Positions 20,091 through 28,003 of a stretch of DNA of 64,000 nucleotides are shown piece by piece (position 1 is the stretch's first letter; each line of letters starts with the position of its first letter). The DNA comes from Bog-473 sp963770645 (GTDB taxonomy: Bacteria; Actinomycetota; Acidimicrobiia; Acidimicrobiales; RAAP-2): positions 62,001-126,000 of the forward strand of contig CAVYQL010000003.1 of NCBI GenBank assembly GCA_963770645.1, read 5' to 3'. The translations under genes were made by a program, and so were the position numbers. Under the pieces are notes generated by a model, which ran no database searches, had not been told where the DNA came from, and saw only the letters and a program-made list of their open reading frames with translations.

Positions 20091-21169
20091 GCGAGTCCAA
20101 CGGCTCTAGCAGTAACGGCAGCGCGAACGGGACGAGCAACGGCTCCGTCGCCACCGCAGTGCCCGCCACCACCCGCAAGGACTGGACCAGCGACCAGGAG
20201 GTGCGCTGGTGCCCCGGCTGCGGGGACTATTCCATCCTGGCCGCAGTGCAGATGCTGATGCCCGATCTGGGTGTGCGGCGCGAGAGCACGGTGTTCCTCT
20301 CGGGCATCGGATGCGCGGCCCGATTCCCCTATTACATGAACACCTATGGCATGCACTCGATCCACGGACGTGCCCCGGCCATCGCAACCGGGCTGGCCAC
20401 CACGCGTCCGGACCTCGACGTGTGGGTCATCTCGGGGGATGGTGACGCTCTCTCCATCGGCGGAAACCACCTGATCCACGCGTTGCGACGCAACGTGCGG
20501 TTGAACATCTTGATGTTCAACAACCAGATCTACGGCCTGACCAAGGGCCAGTACTCGCCGACCTCCGAGGTGGCCAAGGTCACGAAGTCGACGCCGTTCG
20601 GCTCCGTCGACACCCCGTTCAACCCGGTGTCGCTGGCCCTCGGCGCCGAGGCCACCTTCGTGGCGCGGACCCACGACATGGACCGGGCCCACATGCAGGA
20701 GACCTTCCGGCGGGCGCACGAGCACAAGGGAGCCGCCTTCGTCGAGGTGCTCCAGAACTGCAACGTGTTCAACGACGGCGCCTTCGAGAAGATCACCAGC
20801 CGCGACGCCCGCACCACCATGTTGATTCCACTCCAGCACGGCAACCCCATCGTCTTCGGCGCCGAGGGGGAGGAGCGCGGCGTCGTCCAGCGTCCCGACG
20901 GCAGCCTCGAGATCGTGGCAGTGGCCGAGGTCGGGCTCGACGCGCTGCTGGTGCACGACGAGAAGCGCGACGACCCGGGTCTGGCCTTTGCGCTGTCGCG
21001 TCTCGCGCGCGGCCCCTACGAGCCGACACCGATCGGTGTATTCCGCGCCGTCGAACGGCCCGAATACGGGACGCAGATGGCCGAGCAGATCACCGACGCG
21101 CAGGCCAAGCGCGGCATGGGTGACGTCGCCTCGCTGCTCCGCTCGGGCTCGAGCTGGACGGTCGACTGA
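20087..21169 (+). CDS. korB: 2-oxoglutarate:ferredoxin oxidoreductase, beta subunit
   Basis: Thiamine-pyrophosphate and [4Fe-4S] subunit of KorAB. Of 360 residues, the first ~32 are a Ser/Gly/Asn-rich extension. CPGCG (Cys42, Cys45) and GIGCAARFPYY supply cluster cysteines, and GDGDALSIGGNH near residue 119 is the TPP/Mg site, followed by the NNQIYGLTKGQ loop. No ferredoxin-like domain is present, matching two-subunit enzymes. It is translationally coupled to korA (ATGA). The context with a GarA-like FHA gene 6.4 kb downstream suggests shared control of 2-oxoglutarate, which is inference only. Confidence 0.94.
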   Translation: MSESNGSSSNGSANGTSNGSVATAVPATTRKDWTSDQEVRWCPGCGDYSILAAVQMLMPDLGVRRESTVFLSGIGCAARFPYYMNTYGMHSIHGRAPAIATGLATTRPDLDVWVISGDGDALSIGGNHLIHALRRNVRLNILMFNNQIYGLTKGQYSPTSEVAKVTKSTPFGSVDTPFNPVSLALGAEATFVARTHDMDRAHMQETFRRAHEHKGAAFVEVLQNCNVFNDGAFEKITSRDARTTMLIPLQHGNPIVFGAEGEERGVVQRPDGSLEIVAVAEVGLDALLVHDEKRDDPGLAFALSRLARGPYEPTPIGVFRAVERPEYGTQMAEQITDAQAKRGMGDVASLLRSGSSWTVD

Positions 21170-21251
21170 ACGTGCCGGCGGCGCCGGCGGCGACGACGGC
21201 GACTGCGTCGACGGGGCCGGACGAGGGGGCGAGAGAGAGCGTCACTGAGGC

Positions 21252-21656
21252 TCAGCGACGCGCCGTCGCGACGGCGTCGACGAGCCGGCTCAGGCGGCCC
21301 ACCGGGTCGTAGAGCACCGAGAACCCGTCCGCCACGACGCGCGCCGCCCCCTCATCGAGGGGGACGACGTCAGCCCAGCTGGGTGGCGCGAAGCCGTATT
21401 CGATCAGGAAGCCCGACGCCAGCTGCACTCGGCGCTCCGTGAGCGGGCCCCACGCCTTCGTGCGCACGATCTGCCCGGGCCGCCCGGTGGCCGCTTCCAC
21501 CCAGTCCGTTGCGCCCGCGTAGAGCTCGGGACGCTCGGTCACGACGACCAGGTCGACGTCGGACGCCATCGTCGCCGCCTCGCGGGCCCACGAGCCGGCC
21601 AGGCCGAGCGCCTGGATGTCGGCCCGCGTCAGCGCCCAGGCGGTGACCGAGGCCAC
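21252..21656 (-). CDS. Nucleotidyltransferase-fold protein
   Basis: A 134-residue protein with the nucleotidyltransferase signature GLAGSWAREAATMASDVDLV (GS...DxD) near residues 17-36, the site that binds metal and nucleotide in this superfamily. The substrate is unknown; such short proteins are often stand-alone MNT-type or antitoxin-like, but no HEPN partner is adjacent. The GTG at 21656 is the first in-frame start; codons upstream (TEERRAEYTEV) still look protein-like, so the true start may be missed or the 5' end altered. It is the last gene of a minus-strand cluster with DUF1015, SRPBCC and PRC-barrel genes. Confidence 0.7.
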   Translation of the reverse strand: MASVTAWALTRADIQALGLAGSWAREAATMASDVDLVVVTERPELYAGATDWVEAATGRPGQIVRTKAWGPLTERRVQLASGFLIEYGFAPPSWADVVPLDEGAARVVADGFSVLYDPVGRLSRLVDAVATARR

Positions 21657-21703
21657 GACCTCGGTGTACTCGGCGCGCCGCTCTTCCGTGGGGGCGGGCG
21701 GCG

Positions 21704-22063
21704 CTATTCCAGCTCTTTCCAGTGCTCTCGCCCGAAGAGCCGGCCCCAGCGCGCCGTCAGCGACGGGCCCTCGTCATGAGCCGTATCGGGATGGAGGACG
21801 AGGGCACCCTTTGGCGCGGGGAGCGAGTCGACCTGGTCGTCGGTGATCGTGGAGTGGACCTCGGTGGTCGTCATGTCGGCGACCTGGTCGCGATCGACGA
21901 AGCGCACGTCATGGTGATGGGTCTTGACGACGAGCCCATCGAAGACGTCGAGCTCGGGAATCTGCAACACGTGCTCGACCGTCCCGAACTCGGTGCCCGA
22001 CGCGGTGAGGACCGGGGTGCCCACCGCGAGGGCCATGTACGAAATCGGACGGCCTTGCTCCAT
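21704..22063 (-). CDS. PRC-barrel-like protein
   Basis: A 119-residue protein with a PRC-barrel-like N-terminal half (ALAVGTPVLTASGTEFGTVE, then VFDGLVVKTHHHDVRFVDRD), a small beta-barrel found in RimM and photosynthetic reaction centre H subunits. Here the role is unknown. The start ATG 22063 is fixed by an AAGGAGG 5 nt upstream, one of the best ribosome binding sites in the window. It ends GREHWKELE. It lies between the SRPBCC and nucleotidyltransferase genes, in the same direction. Confidence 0.75.
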   Translation of the reverse strand: MEQGRPISYMALAVGTPVLTASGTEFGTVEHVLQIPELDVFDGLVVKTHHHDVRFVDRDQVADMTTTEVHSTITDDQVDSLPAPKGALVLHPDTAHDEGPSLTARWGRLFGREHWKELE

Positions 22064-22134
22064 GTGTCCTCCTTGGGTGTCCTGACCCGCTACGACGCGC
22101 TGCTGACCCGGCGCGAAGCCCGTGTTGCCCGGGG

Positions 22135-22599
22135 CTACGCCGCCGCCGGCTGCACCTCGTCGCGGATCCGCTCGAGGGTCGTGCGCATGCCGTTGCGGTT
22201 CGTCTTGCCGCGCGCCCAGCCGAGCACCGCCCAGTAGAGGCGCAACGAGCGGGTCGGGCGCAGCGTGAAGGACTCGGTCACGTCGCAGCCGTCGCCCGCG
22301 GCGACGATGTCGTAGCGCCAGACATTGAGCGGGGTCTTCCCCGGCGCCCCGACACCGAATGCGAAGGTCTTCCCCGGTTCGGACTCGGTCACGGTGCACG
22401 TCGTCCAGTAGACGGGGCCCTTCCCGTTGCGCTTCACGTGGCCTCGAAAGCGCGCGCCAACCGCGGGCCCGGTGGCGCCGTCGACCCATTTCGCCTCGAA
22501 GGTCTCGGGGCTGTAGCTCCCGATGCGGGTGACGTCGCTCACGAGCGACCAGACGTCGTCGGGCGATGCCGTCATGTGGATGGTCACCGAGTCGTGCAC
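22135..22599 (-). CDS. SRPBCC (START-like) family protein
   Basis: A 154-residue protein of the SRPBCC/polyketide-cyclase-like fold: N-terminal beta strand and helix (VTIHMTASPDDVWSLVSDVT), then IGSYSPETFEAKWVDG and a C-terminal helix over a hydrophobic cavity. Such proteins bind lipids or other hydrophobic ligands; the ligand here is unknown. The GTG at 22599 has GAGGAG 6 nt upstream. It starts 10 nt after the DUF1015 stop, so the two are probably co-transcribed. Confidence 0.85.
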   Translation of the reverse strand: MHDSVTIHMTASPDDVWSLVSDVTRIGSYSPETFEAKWVDGATGPAVGARFRGHVKRNGKGPVYWTTCTVTESEPGKTFAFGVGAPGKTPLNVWRYDIVAAGDGCDVTESFTLRPTRSLRLYWAVLGWARGKTNRNGMRTTLERIRDEVQPAAA

Positions 22600-22609
22600 G
22601 GCGGGCTCC

Positions 22610-23815
22610 TCAGGGCAGGTCGAGGGACCGGAAGACCATCCCGGTCCGGGGCTTGGGGCTGAAGAAGGTGGTCTTGGGCGGCATCCGGCGGCGCTCGTTG
22701 GCCCACTCGTCGATCTGCTTGACGGTGACCGGGCGGAGCAGGAAGGCCGCCTGACCGTCGCCGTTGGCCAGCGCCTCCATGGCCTCGCCGACGCTGTGGC
22801 GGTGCATCACCTCGTGCGGGGGGAGGGTCGAGAGCACCGAGGCGATGAGGTTGGAGTCGAGGTCGTTGCCCGGTTCCTCCTGGATCTCGGGGTGGGGGAG
22901 CAGGAGATACGCGCGGCCGCCGGTCACCATGGCGAGCGAATTGGCGTCGGCGAGAGCGCCGAGGGTGCGATCGTCCGCCGCGCCGGCGCGCACCACCTCG
23001 AACCACTGGCTCAGCGCCCCGACGAGGTCGAAGTCCTCGGGCAGGCCGCTCACCGTGCGGTGGATGGCGCCGACGGTCAGCTGGTCCTCGGAGAGCTCCA
23101 CGACGAGCGCCATCACCAGGTCGTGTGGGCCGGGGCGGCCGCCGTTCGCGGCACGGCACTCCGCCTGGTACGCCCGGGCGGTCTCGTAGCGGTGGTGGCC
23201 GTCGGCGAGGACGACCGGCGCCTTGGCCACGGCGTCGCCGACGGCCGTTATCGCGTCGGGGTCGCTCAGCACCCAGAGCTGGTGGCGCACGCCGTCGTCG
23301 TCGTAGGCGTCGGCAACGGGCTCGTCGTCGGTCGGGTCGAAGGTGGCCGTGACCCCCGACGCCATGGACAGGCCCCAGATGGGGGAGAGGTTGGCCCGCG
23401 TAGCACGCAACAGGTCGAGGCGGTCGCTCTTGGGCTTGGGCAGCGTCTGCTCGTGCGGGAGGATGTCGCTCTCCGCTCCGGGTTCGGCGAGCCCGAGCGC
23501 CCCGATCACTCCGGTGGTGGCCCGGCCCGACTGATCCGTCATGCGGTACGGATAGAGGCTTCGCACCTCCTCAGCCGCGATGATCCCCTCGGCCTGCCAG
23601 AGGGTGAACAGGTCGCTTGCCACCGCGTAGCGATCGCGCCCGCCGGAGAGATCCGGCTCGGGGAGCTCGACGAGCACGGCGTTGGCTTGGTTGCGTGAGG
23701 CCAGGTACATCCGTTCGGCGGAGGAAATCACGTCGTAGGGCGGTGCGATGACCTGGGCGATGGGCGCCTGTGCGGGCTGGTAGCGCAACCCTTTGAACGG
23801 TTCGAAGCGAGGCAC
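22610..23815 (-). CDS. DUF1015 family protein
   Basis: A 401-residue cytosolic protein of the DUF1015 family (HTH-type/SpoU-like 'uncharacterised conserved' group). It begins VPRFEPFKGLRYQP and contains the hallmark APPYDVISSAERMYLASRN and VLADGHHRYETARAYQ segments, plus a C-terminal KTTFFSPKPRTGMVFR. Function is not established; links to serine or amino-acid metabolism have been suggested for some members. The frame is open to 23947, but family similarity starts at GTG 23815, giving a 61-bp divergent intergenic gap with pgsA. A near-match -10 (CAGAGT, 6 nt upstream) could make it leaderless too. Confidence 0.9.
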   Translation of the reverse strand: MPRFEPFKGLRYQPAQAPIAQVIAPPYDVISSAERMYLASRNQANAVLVELPEPDLSGGRDRYAVASDLFTLWQAEGIIAAEEVRSLYPYRMTDQSGRATTGVIGALGLAEPGAESDILPHEQTLPKPKSDRLDLLRATRANLSPIWGLSMASGVTATFDPTDDEPVADAYDDDGVRHQLWVLSDPDAITAVGDAVAKAPVVLADGHHRYETARAYQAECRAANGGRPGPHDLVMALVVELSEDQLTVGAIHRTVSGLPEDFDLVGALSQWFEVVRAGAADDRTLGALADANSLAMVTGGRAYLLLPHPEIQEEPGNDLDSNLIASVLSTLPPHEVMHRHSVGEAMEALANGDGQAAFLLRPVTVKQIDEWANERRRMPPKTTFFSPKPRTGMVFRSLDLP

Positions 23816-23863
23816 TGCGCCACTCTGGCACACCGCAGGCGAGGCCGTCGCGGGGCTCTCCCG

Positions 23864-23869
23864 TAGACT
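23864..23869 (+). promoter_or_regulatory. -10 element TAGACT, probable leaderless start of pgsA-like gene
   Basis: TAGACT ends exactly 7 nt before GTG 23877. No Shine-Dalgarno sequence is present, and the spacing equals that at the aldolase gene. Confidence 0.6.
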
Positions 23870-23876
23870 CGGGATC

Positions 23877-24500
23877 GTGGACGACGAGGGGCTGGACAGG
23901 ATCTTCACCGTCCCCAACGTCATCACCATGGTGCGCCTCGTGTGCATCCCGATCTTCGTGTGGCTGCTCTTTGGAGCGCACGAGCAGACCGCTGCGGCGA
24001 TCCTCTTGGCTGTCCTCGGCGCGACGGACTGGGTCGACGGTTACGTGGCCCGCCACTTCGGTCAGGTGACGACCCTGGGCAAGGTGCTCGACCCGGCGGC
24101 GGACCGCCTGCTCGTCGGCGCGGCGGTCATCTCCATCTTGGTGTACGGCGCCGTGCCGTTGTGGTTCGGCCTCGCCACCATCGCGCGCGAGGTGTTGGTG
24201 TCGGTGATGGTGCTGGCGTTGGCCTCGCTCGGTGCATCCCGCATTGACGTGTTGTGGGTCGGCAAGGCGGGCACCTTCGGCTTGATGTTCGCCTACCCGA
24301 CGTTCCTCCTGGGCTACGGCGACGCGTCGTGGCAAGAACCGATCAAGGTGATCGCGTGGGTCACCGGCATCGTCGGCCTCGCGCTGGCGTGGTATGCCGC
24401 GGGGAGCTACGTCGGCCCCGCCAGGAAGGCGTTGCGCGACGGCAGGGCGGCGAGGCGGAGCCGTGAGACGGAGCCCGACATGAAGGGGAGCCACGCGTGA
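23877..24500 (+). CDS. CDP-alcohol phosphatidyltransferase (PgsA-like)
   Basis: Integral membrane enzyme that transfers a phosphatidyl group from CDP-diacylglycerol to an alcohol, probably glycerol 3-phosphate. The 207-residue product has the complete motif D-x2-D-G-x2-A-R...G-x3-D-x3-D: DWVDGYVARHFGQ followed by LGKVLDPAADR, near residues 43-70, and several membrane segments. GTG 23877 is chosen over upstream codons because a TAGACT -10 lies 7 nt before it and the family-like sequence starts there (LDRIFTVPNVITMVRLV). M. tuberculosis pgsA2 (Rv1822) occupies a similar place near gcvH and garA. The manC/PGM gene follows 30 bp downstream. Confidence 0.9.
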   Translation: MDDEGLDRIFTVPNVITMVRLVCIPIFVWLLFGAHEQTAAAILLAVLGATDWVDGYVARHFGQVTTLGKVLDPAADRLLVGAAVISILVYGAVPLWFGLATIAREVLVSVMVLALASLGASRIDVLWVGKAGTFGLMFAYPTFLLGYGDASWQEPIKVIAWVTGIVGLALAWYAAGSYVGPARKALRDGRAARRSRETEPDMKGSHA

Positions 24501-24530
24501 CCAGGAGACCCCGATGACCAGGAGCCGCGC

Positions 24531-27023
24531 GTGAAGGCCGTCATCATGGCCGGCGGTGAGGGCACCCGGCTGCGCCCGCAGACCTCGAACCTGCCCAAGC
24601 CCATGTTGCCGCTCGTCGGCCGGCCGATGATGGAGCACATCGTGTCGCTGCTGCGGCGCCACGGGATCACCGACATCGTCGTCACCGTTGCGTTCTTGCC
24701 CAACGCGATCCGCAGTTACTTCGGCGACGGCAGCGAGCTCGGCGTGTCGATGTCCTACGCCACCGAGGAGTCGCCGCTCGGGACGGCGGGATCGGTGCGT
24801 AATGCGAGTGCGCAGCTGACCGAGCGCTTCTTGGTCATCTCGGGCGATGTGCTCACCGACATCGATCTCTCGTCGATCATCTCGTACCACGAGAAGAACC
24901 AGGCGCTGGCCACCATTGCGCTCAGCGCGGTCGAGAACCCACTCGAGTTCGGCATCGTCATCACGCGCGAAGACGGGTCGATCGAGCGCTTCTTGGAGAA
25001 GCCCGGGTGGGGACAGGTCTTCAGCGACACCATCAACACGGGGATCTACGTCCTCGAGCCCGAGATCTTCGACCGCATCCCTAAAGGACAGGTGGTCGAC
25101 TTCTCCAGCGAGGTCTTCCCCGAGGTGCTCGAGGCCGGCGAGCCCATCTACGGCTACGTGGCGGACGGCTACTGGGAGGACGTCGGGACGACGGCGGCCT
25201 ACCTGAAGGCGCACGAGGACATCCTCGACGGCAAGGTCGAGGTCGACGTGGCCGGCTTCGAGCTGCGGCCGGGCATCTGGGTGGGCAAGGGCTCGTCCAT
25301 CGACCCCTCGGTGCGCATCGACTCGCCCGCCTTCATCGGCGAGAACTGCACGATCGACCGTGACGTCGTCGTCGGCTCGTATTCGACCATCGGCGCCAAC
25401 ACCCAGGTGGCCGAGCGGGCGGAGCTGCAACGCTCCGTGATCGGGGAGAACTCCTATCTCGGGCCGGCGGCGCGGGTGGAGGGTGCGGTGCTCGGACGGT
25501 CCTGCGACCTGCGCACCGGCGCCCGGGTGGAGCCGGGTGCGGTCGTCGGCGAGGGCTGCCTGGTCGGCGCCCATGCCGAGCTCCGCAGCGACGTCAAGGT
25601 CTACCCCTACAAGGTGGTGGAGGCCGGCGCGCAGGTGAACGCCTCCATCGTGTGGGAGTCCGGCGGTGCCCGCACCCTGTTCGGCCCCGAAGGCGTGCAG
25701 GGGATCGCCAACGTCGACATCAGCCCCGAGCTCGCCGTGCGGCTCGCCAAGGCGTGGGCGTCGGGGTTCGAGAAGGGCTCGTACATCACCGCCTCGCGTG
25801 ACACCAGCCGCGTGGCGCGCGTCCTCAAGCGCGCGCTCATGGTCGGCTGCAACTCGGTCGGCGTCAACGTGAACGACCTGGAGCTGGCGACGGTGCCGGT
25901 GACCCAGCACCACGTCCGCATGCGGGGGAACCGTGCCGGCATGACGGTGCGCCTCAGCCCGGACGACTCGCAGTCCGTCGTGATCCGTTTCTTCGACCAG
26001 CGCGGCATCGATCTCTCCGAGAGCGATCAGCGCCGTGTCGAGCGCATGTACCACCGCGAGGAGTTCCGGCGGGTCACGGCGGGCGAGATCGGCGACATCG
26101 ACTTCTCGCCGCGCACCATCGAGCTCTACACCGCCGACATCGTCGAGGCGTTCGGGCTCCGGCCCGACGCCGGGCGCGAGGTCAAGTTGGTGCTCGATCT
26201 CTCCTATGGCGCCGCCAGTTTCGTGATGCCGAATCTGCTCTCGAAGGTGGGATCCGACGTCCTCAGCATCAACCCGTACGCGCAGACACCGGGAATGATC
26301 TCTGTCGACCGCATCGTGAGCGAAGAGCGTGTCGCCGACGCCGTGCGCGGCTCGGGCGCGGACCTCGGCGCGGTCATCGACGCGGGCGGTGAGCGACTCA
26401 CCCTGATTGACGGCACCGGTCATGTGCTGAGCGACGACGAAGCGGTGATGGTCTTCATCGAGCTGCTGGCGGGTGCGGGTCAAGCCGAGCGCGTCGCGCT
26501 GCCGGTGACGGCGAGCGACCGGACCCGTCAGCTCTGCGAGGAACGGGGCATCGCGCTCACGCTCACGTCGCTGTCGCCGTCGGGCCTCCTCGGTACCTCG
26601 GCCTCGGGCGGGGTGTCCTTCGCCTCAGACCGCCAGGGTGGCTACGTCTTCCCGACCTTCCAGCCCGCCTTCGACGCCGCAGCCGCCCTGGTCCGCCTGG
26701 TCTTCTTGCTGGCCGGGACGACGACGTCGCTGGCCGAGATCGTGGCGGCCACCCCGCCGATGCCGGTGCTCCGCCAGGACGTCGCCACCCCCTCGGACCA
26801 CAAGGGGCTGATCATGCGGACCCTCATGGAGCAGCTGACCGAGCAGGGGGCGTCGCTGGTGCTCGTCGACGGCATCAAGGTGGTCTCCGACGAGGGGTGG
26901 GCCCTCGTCGTCCCCGATCCCGAGGACCCCGTCACGCACGTCTGGGCGGAGGGATCCGACGTCGTCGCCTCCGAGGCGTTGGCGGCGGCCTACGCACGCC
27001 GGATCAGTGCGATGGTGCCCTAG
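24531..27023 (+). CDS. Fused sugar-phosphate nucleotidyltransferase / phosphomannomutase-like protein
   Basis: An 830-residue three-part protein. Residues 1-~235 are a nucleotidyltransferase domain (KAVIMAGGEGTRLRPQTSNL, LVISGDVLTDIDL, FLEKPGWGQ), likely mannose-1-phosphate guanylyltransferase. Residues ~250-370 are a left-handed beta-helix of hexapeptide repeats (SPAFIGENCTIDRDVVVGSY). Residues ~385-830 resemble phosphoglucomutase/phosphomannomutase. Two mutase hallmarks are altered: the phosphoserine loop reads ITASRDTSR (about 419-427) rather than TASHNP, and the metal loop reads DAGGER (about 617-622) rather than DGDGDR. Mutase activity is therefore doubtful. Starts at GTG 24531, behind a CAGGAG. 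Probably feeds GDP-mannose to lipid or wall glycan synthesis. Confidence 0.88.
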   Translation: MKAVIMAGGEGTRLRPQTSNLPKPMLPLVGRPMMEHIVSLLRRHGITDIVVTVAFLPNAIRSYFGDGSELGVSMSYATEESPLGTAGSVRNASAQLTERFLVISGDVLTDIDLSSIISYHEKNQALATIALSAVENPLEFGIVITREDGSIERFLEKPGWGQVFSDTINTGIYVLEPEIFDRIPKGQVVDFSSEVFPEVLEAGEPIYGYVADGYWEDVGTTAAYLKAHEDILDGKVEVDVAGFELRPGIWVGKGSSIDPSVRIDSPAFIGENCTIDRDVVVGSYSTIGANTQVAERAELQRSVIGENSYLGPAARVEGAVLGRSCDLRTGARVEPGAVVGEGCLVGAHAELRSDVKVYPYKVVEAGAQVNASIVWESGGARTLFGPEGVQGIANVDISPELAVRLAKAWASGFEKGSYITASRDTSRVARVLKRALMVGCNSVGVNVNDLELATVPVTQHHVRMRGNRAGMTVRLSPDDSQSVVIRFFDQRGIDLSESDQRRVERMYHREEFRRVTAGEIGDIDFSPRTIELYTADIVEAFGLRPDAGREVKLVLDLSYGAASFVMPNLLSKVGSDVLSINPYAQTPGMISVDRIVSEERVADAVRGSGADLGAVIDAGGERLTLIDGTGHVLSDDEAVMVFIELLAGAGQAERVALPVTASDRTRQLCEERGIALTLTSLSPSGLLGTSASGGVSFASDRQGGYVFPTFQPAFDAAAALVRLVFLLAGTTTSLAEIVAATPPMPVLRQDVATPSDHKGLIMRTLMEQLTEQGASLVLVDGIKVVSDEGWALVVPDPEDPVTHVWAEGSDVVASEALAAAYARRISAMVP

Positions 27024-27055
27024 CGGGACCCCTGCAGGTCGAGCGGGCGGTCCAG

Positions 27056-27061
27056 TATGGT
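27056..27061 (+). promoter_or_regulatory. -10 element TATGGT upstream of gcvH
   Basis: TATGGT ends 8 nt before ATG 27070; no Shine-Dalgarno sequence. Consistent with a leaderless or near-leaderless mRNA. Confidence 0.5.
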
Positions 27062-27069
27062 CGCCCCTC

Positions 27070-27453
27070 ATGAACATCCCCGAGGATCTTCGCTACTCGC
27101 CCGAGCACGAGTGGGTTCGCGTCGAAGGAGGCGCGCGCGTGCGCATCGGGATCACCGACTACGCGCAGGACGCGCTGGGCGACATCGTCTTCGTCGATCT
27201 GCCGACAGTGGGGAGTGCGGTCGAGACAGGCGGACAGCTCGGCGAGGTCGAGTCGACGAAGTCGGTGTCGGAGATCTACGCGCCGATCGCCGGCACGATC
27301 ACTGCTGTCAACGACACGCTCAGCGACGCGCCCGAGCGCATGAACCAAGATCCCTACGGTGAGGGTTGGATCTGCGAGCTGGAGCTCGCGTCCGGCGCAG
27401 ATACCGGCGCCCTGCTCGACGCGGCGGCCTATCGCGACCTGACAACAGATTGA
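27070..27453 (+). CDS. gcvH: Glycine cleavage system H protein
   Basis: Lipoyl carrier that shuttles the aminomethyl group of glycine between GcvP, GcvT and the dihydrolipoamide dehydrogenase. The 127-residue product has the lipoylation site Lys64 in GEVESTKSVSEIYAP and the N-terminal RYSPEHEWVRVE typical of the family. The frame is open from 27007, but ATG 27070 matches the normal N-terminus and has TATGGT 8 nt upstream. gcvT and gcvP lie 16-17 kb downstream on the same strand. The FHA gene follows at 76 bp. Confidence 0.96.
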   Translation: MNIPEDLRYSPEHEWVRVEGGARVRIGITDYAQDALGDIVFVDLPTVGSAVETGGQLGEVESTKSVSEIYAPIAGTITAVNDTLSDAPERMNQDPYGEGWICELELASGADTGALLDAAAYRDLTTD

Positions 27454-27516
27454 GGACCTCCGACGCAGGCATGAGGGAGTGTCTCGAGGCCAGGAGAAGT
27501 GTCCAGCGGGGTGGGG

Positions 27517-27522
27517 TACCGT
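27517..27522 (+). promoter_or_regulatory. -10 element TACCGT, probable leaderless start of the FHA gene
   Basis: TACCGT ends exactly 7 nt before GTG 27530, the codon preceding the zinc-ribbon sequence. No Shine-Dalgarno sequence. Confidence 0.6.
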
Positions 27523-27529
27523 GGACGCC

Positions 27530-28003
27530 GTGTTCTGTAACAACTGCGGGCATCGGAACCCCGAGGGCGTCAACTTCTGCTCCTCGTGCGGCCATGCCCT
27601 GCTGGCGGACGGCGATGACGCGACCATCACGCTCCACCCGAACGAAGAGGCCGAGACGTCCGAGGTCCAGCCCGATGTCACCGTCGTCGACGTGCCCCAC
27701 GGCGCGGGGGTCCTGGTGGTGACCCGGGGCCCCAACGTCGGGACCCGCTACCTGCTGGGCGAGCAGGTGGTGAAGGCGGGCCGCCACCCCGAGAGCGACA
27801 TCTTCTTGGACGACATCACCGTGTCCCGTCGCCACGTGGAGATCACCCCCTCGGGCGACGGCGCCTACGCCCTGCGGGACGTCGGCTCGCTCAACGGGAC
27901 CTACGTGAACCGCGAGCGCATCGAGGAGGCCGAGCTCTCCCCGGGCGACGAGGTCCAGATCGGCAAATTCAAGCTCGTCTACCTGGTGGCGGGGAACGAG
28001 TGA
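27530..28003 (+). CDS. Zinc-ribbon plus FHA domain protein, GarA/OdhI-like
   Basis: A 157-residue cytosolic protein. Residues 1-23 hold a zinc ribbon (FCNNCGHRNPEGVNFCSSCG, two CxxC pairs), followed by an acidic linker (about 30-60) with Thr/Ser residues, then an FHA phosphothreonine-binding domain with GRHPESD, SRRHVEI and LNGTYVN. In mycobacteria and corynebacteria the orthologous GarA/OdhI inhibits 2-oxoglutarate dehydrogenase and glutamate enzymes until phosphorylated on an N-terminal Thr; that protein lacks a zinc ribbon. The gene order gcvH-FHA-MerR-nuclease is the same as Rv1826-Rv1829. Start GTG 27530 is set by TACCGT 7 nt upstream. The stop overlaps the next start (GTGA). Confidence 0.88.
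   Translation: MFCNNCGHRNPEGVNFCSSCGHALLADGDDATITLHPNEEAETSEVQPDVTVVDVPHGAGVLVVTRGPNVGTRYLLGEQVVKAGRHPESDIFLDDITVSRRHVEITPSGDGAYALRDVGSLNGTYVNRERIEEAELSPGDEVQIGKFKLVYLVAGNE

Noticed and set aside
23571..26483. 970-codon minus-strand open frame across pgsA and the manC fusion
   Set aside because: Its composition (Arg/His/Asp/Gly/Val) is typical of antisense reading of high-GC genes, and both plus-strand genes carry clear motifs.
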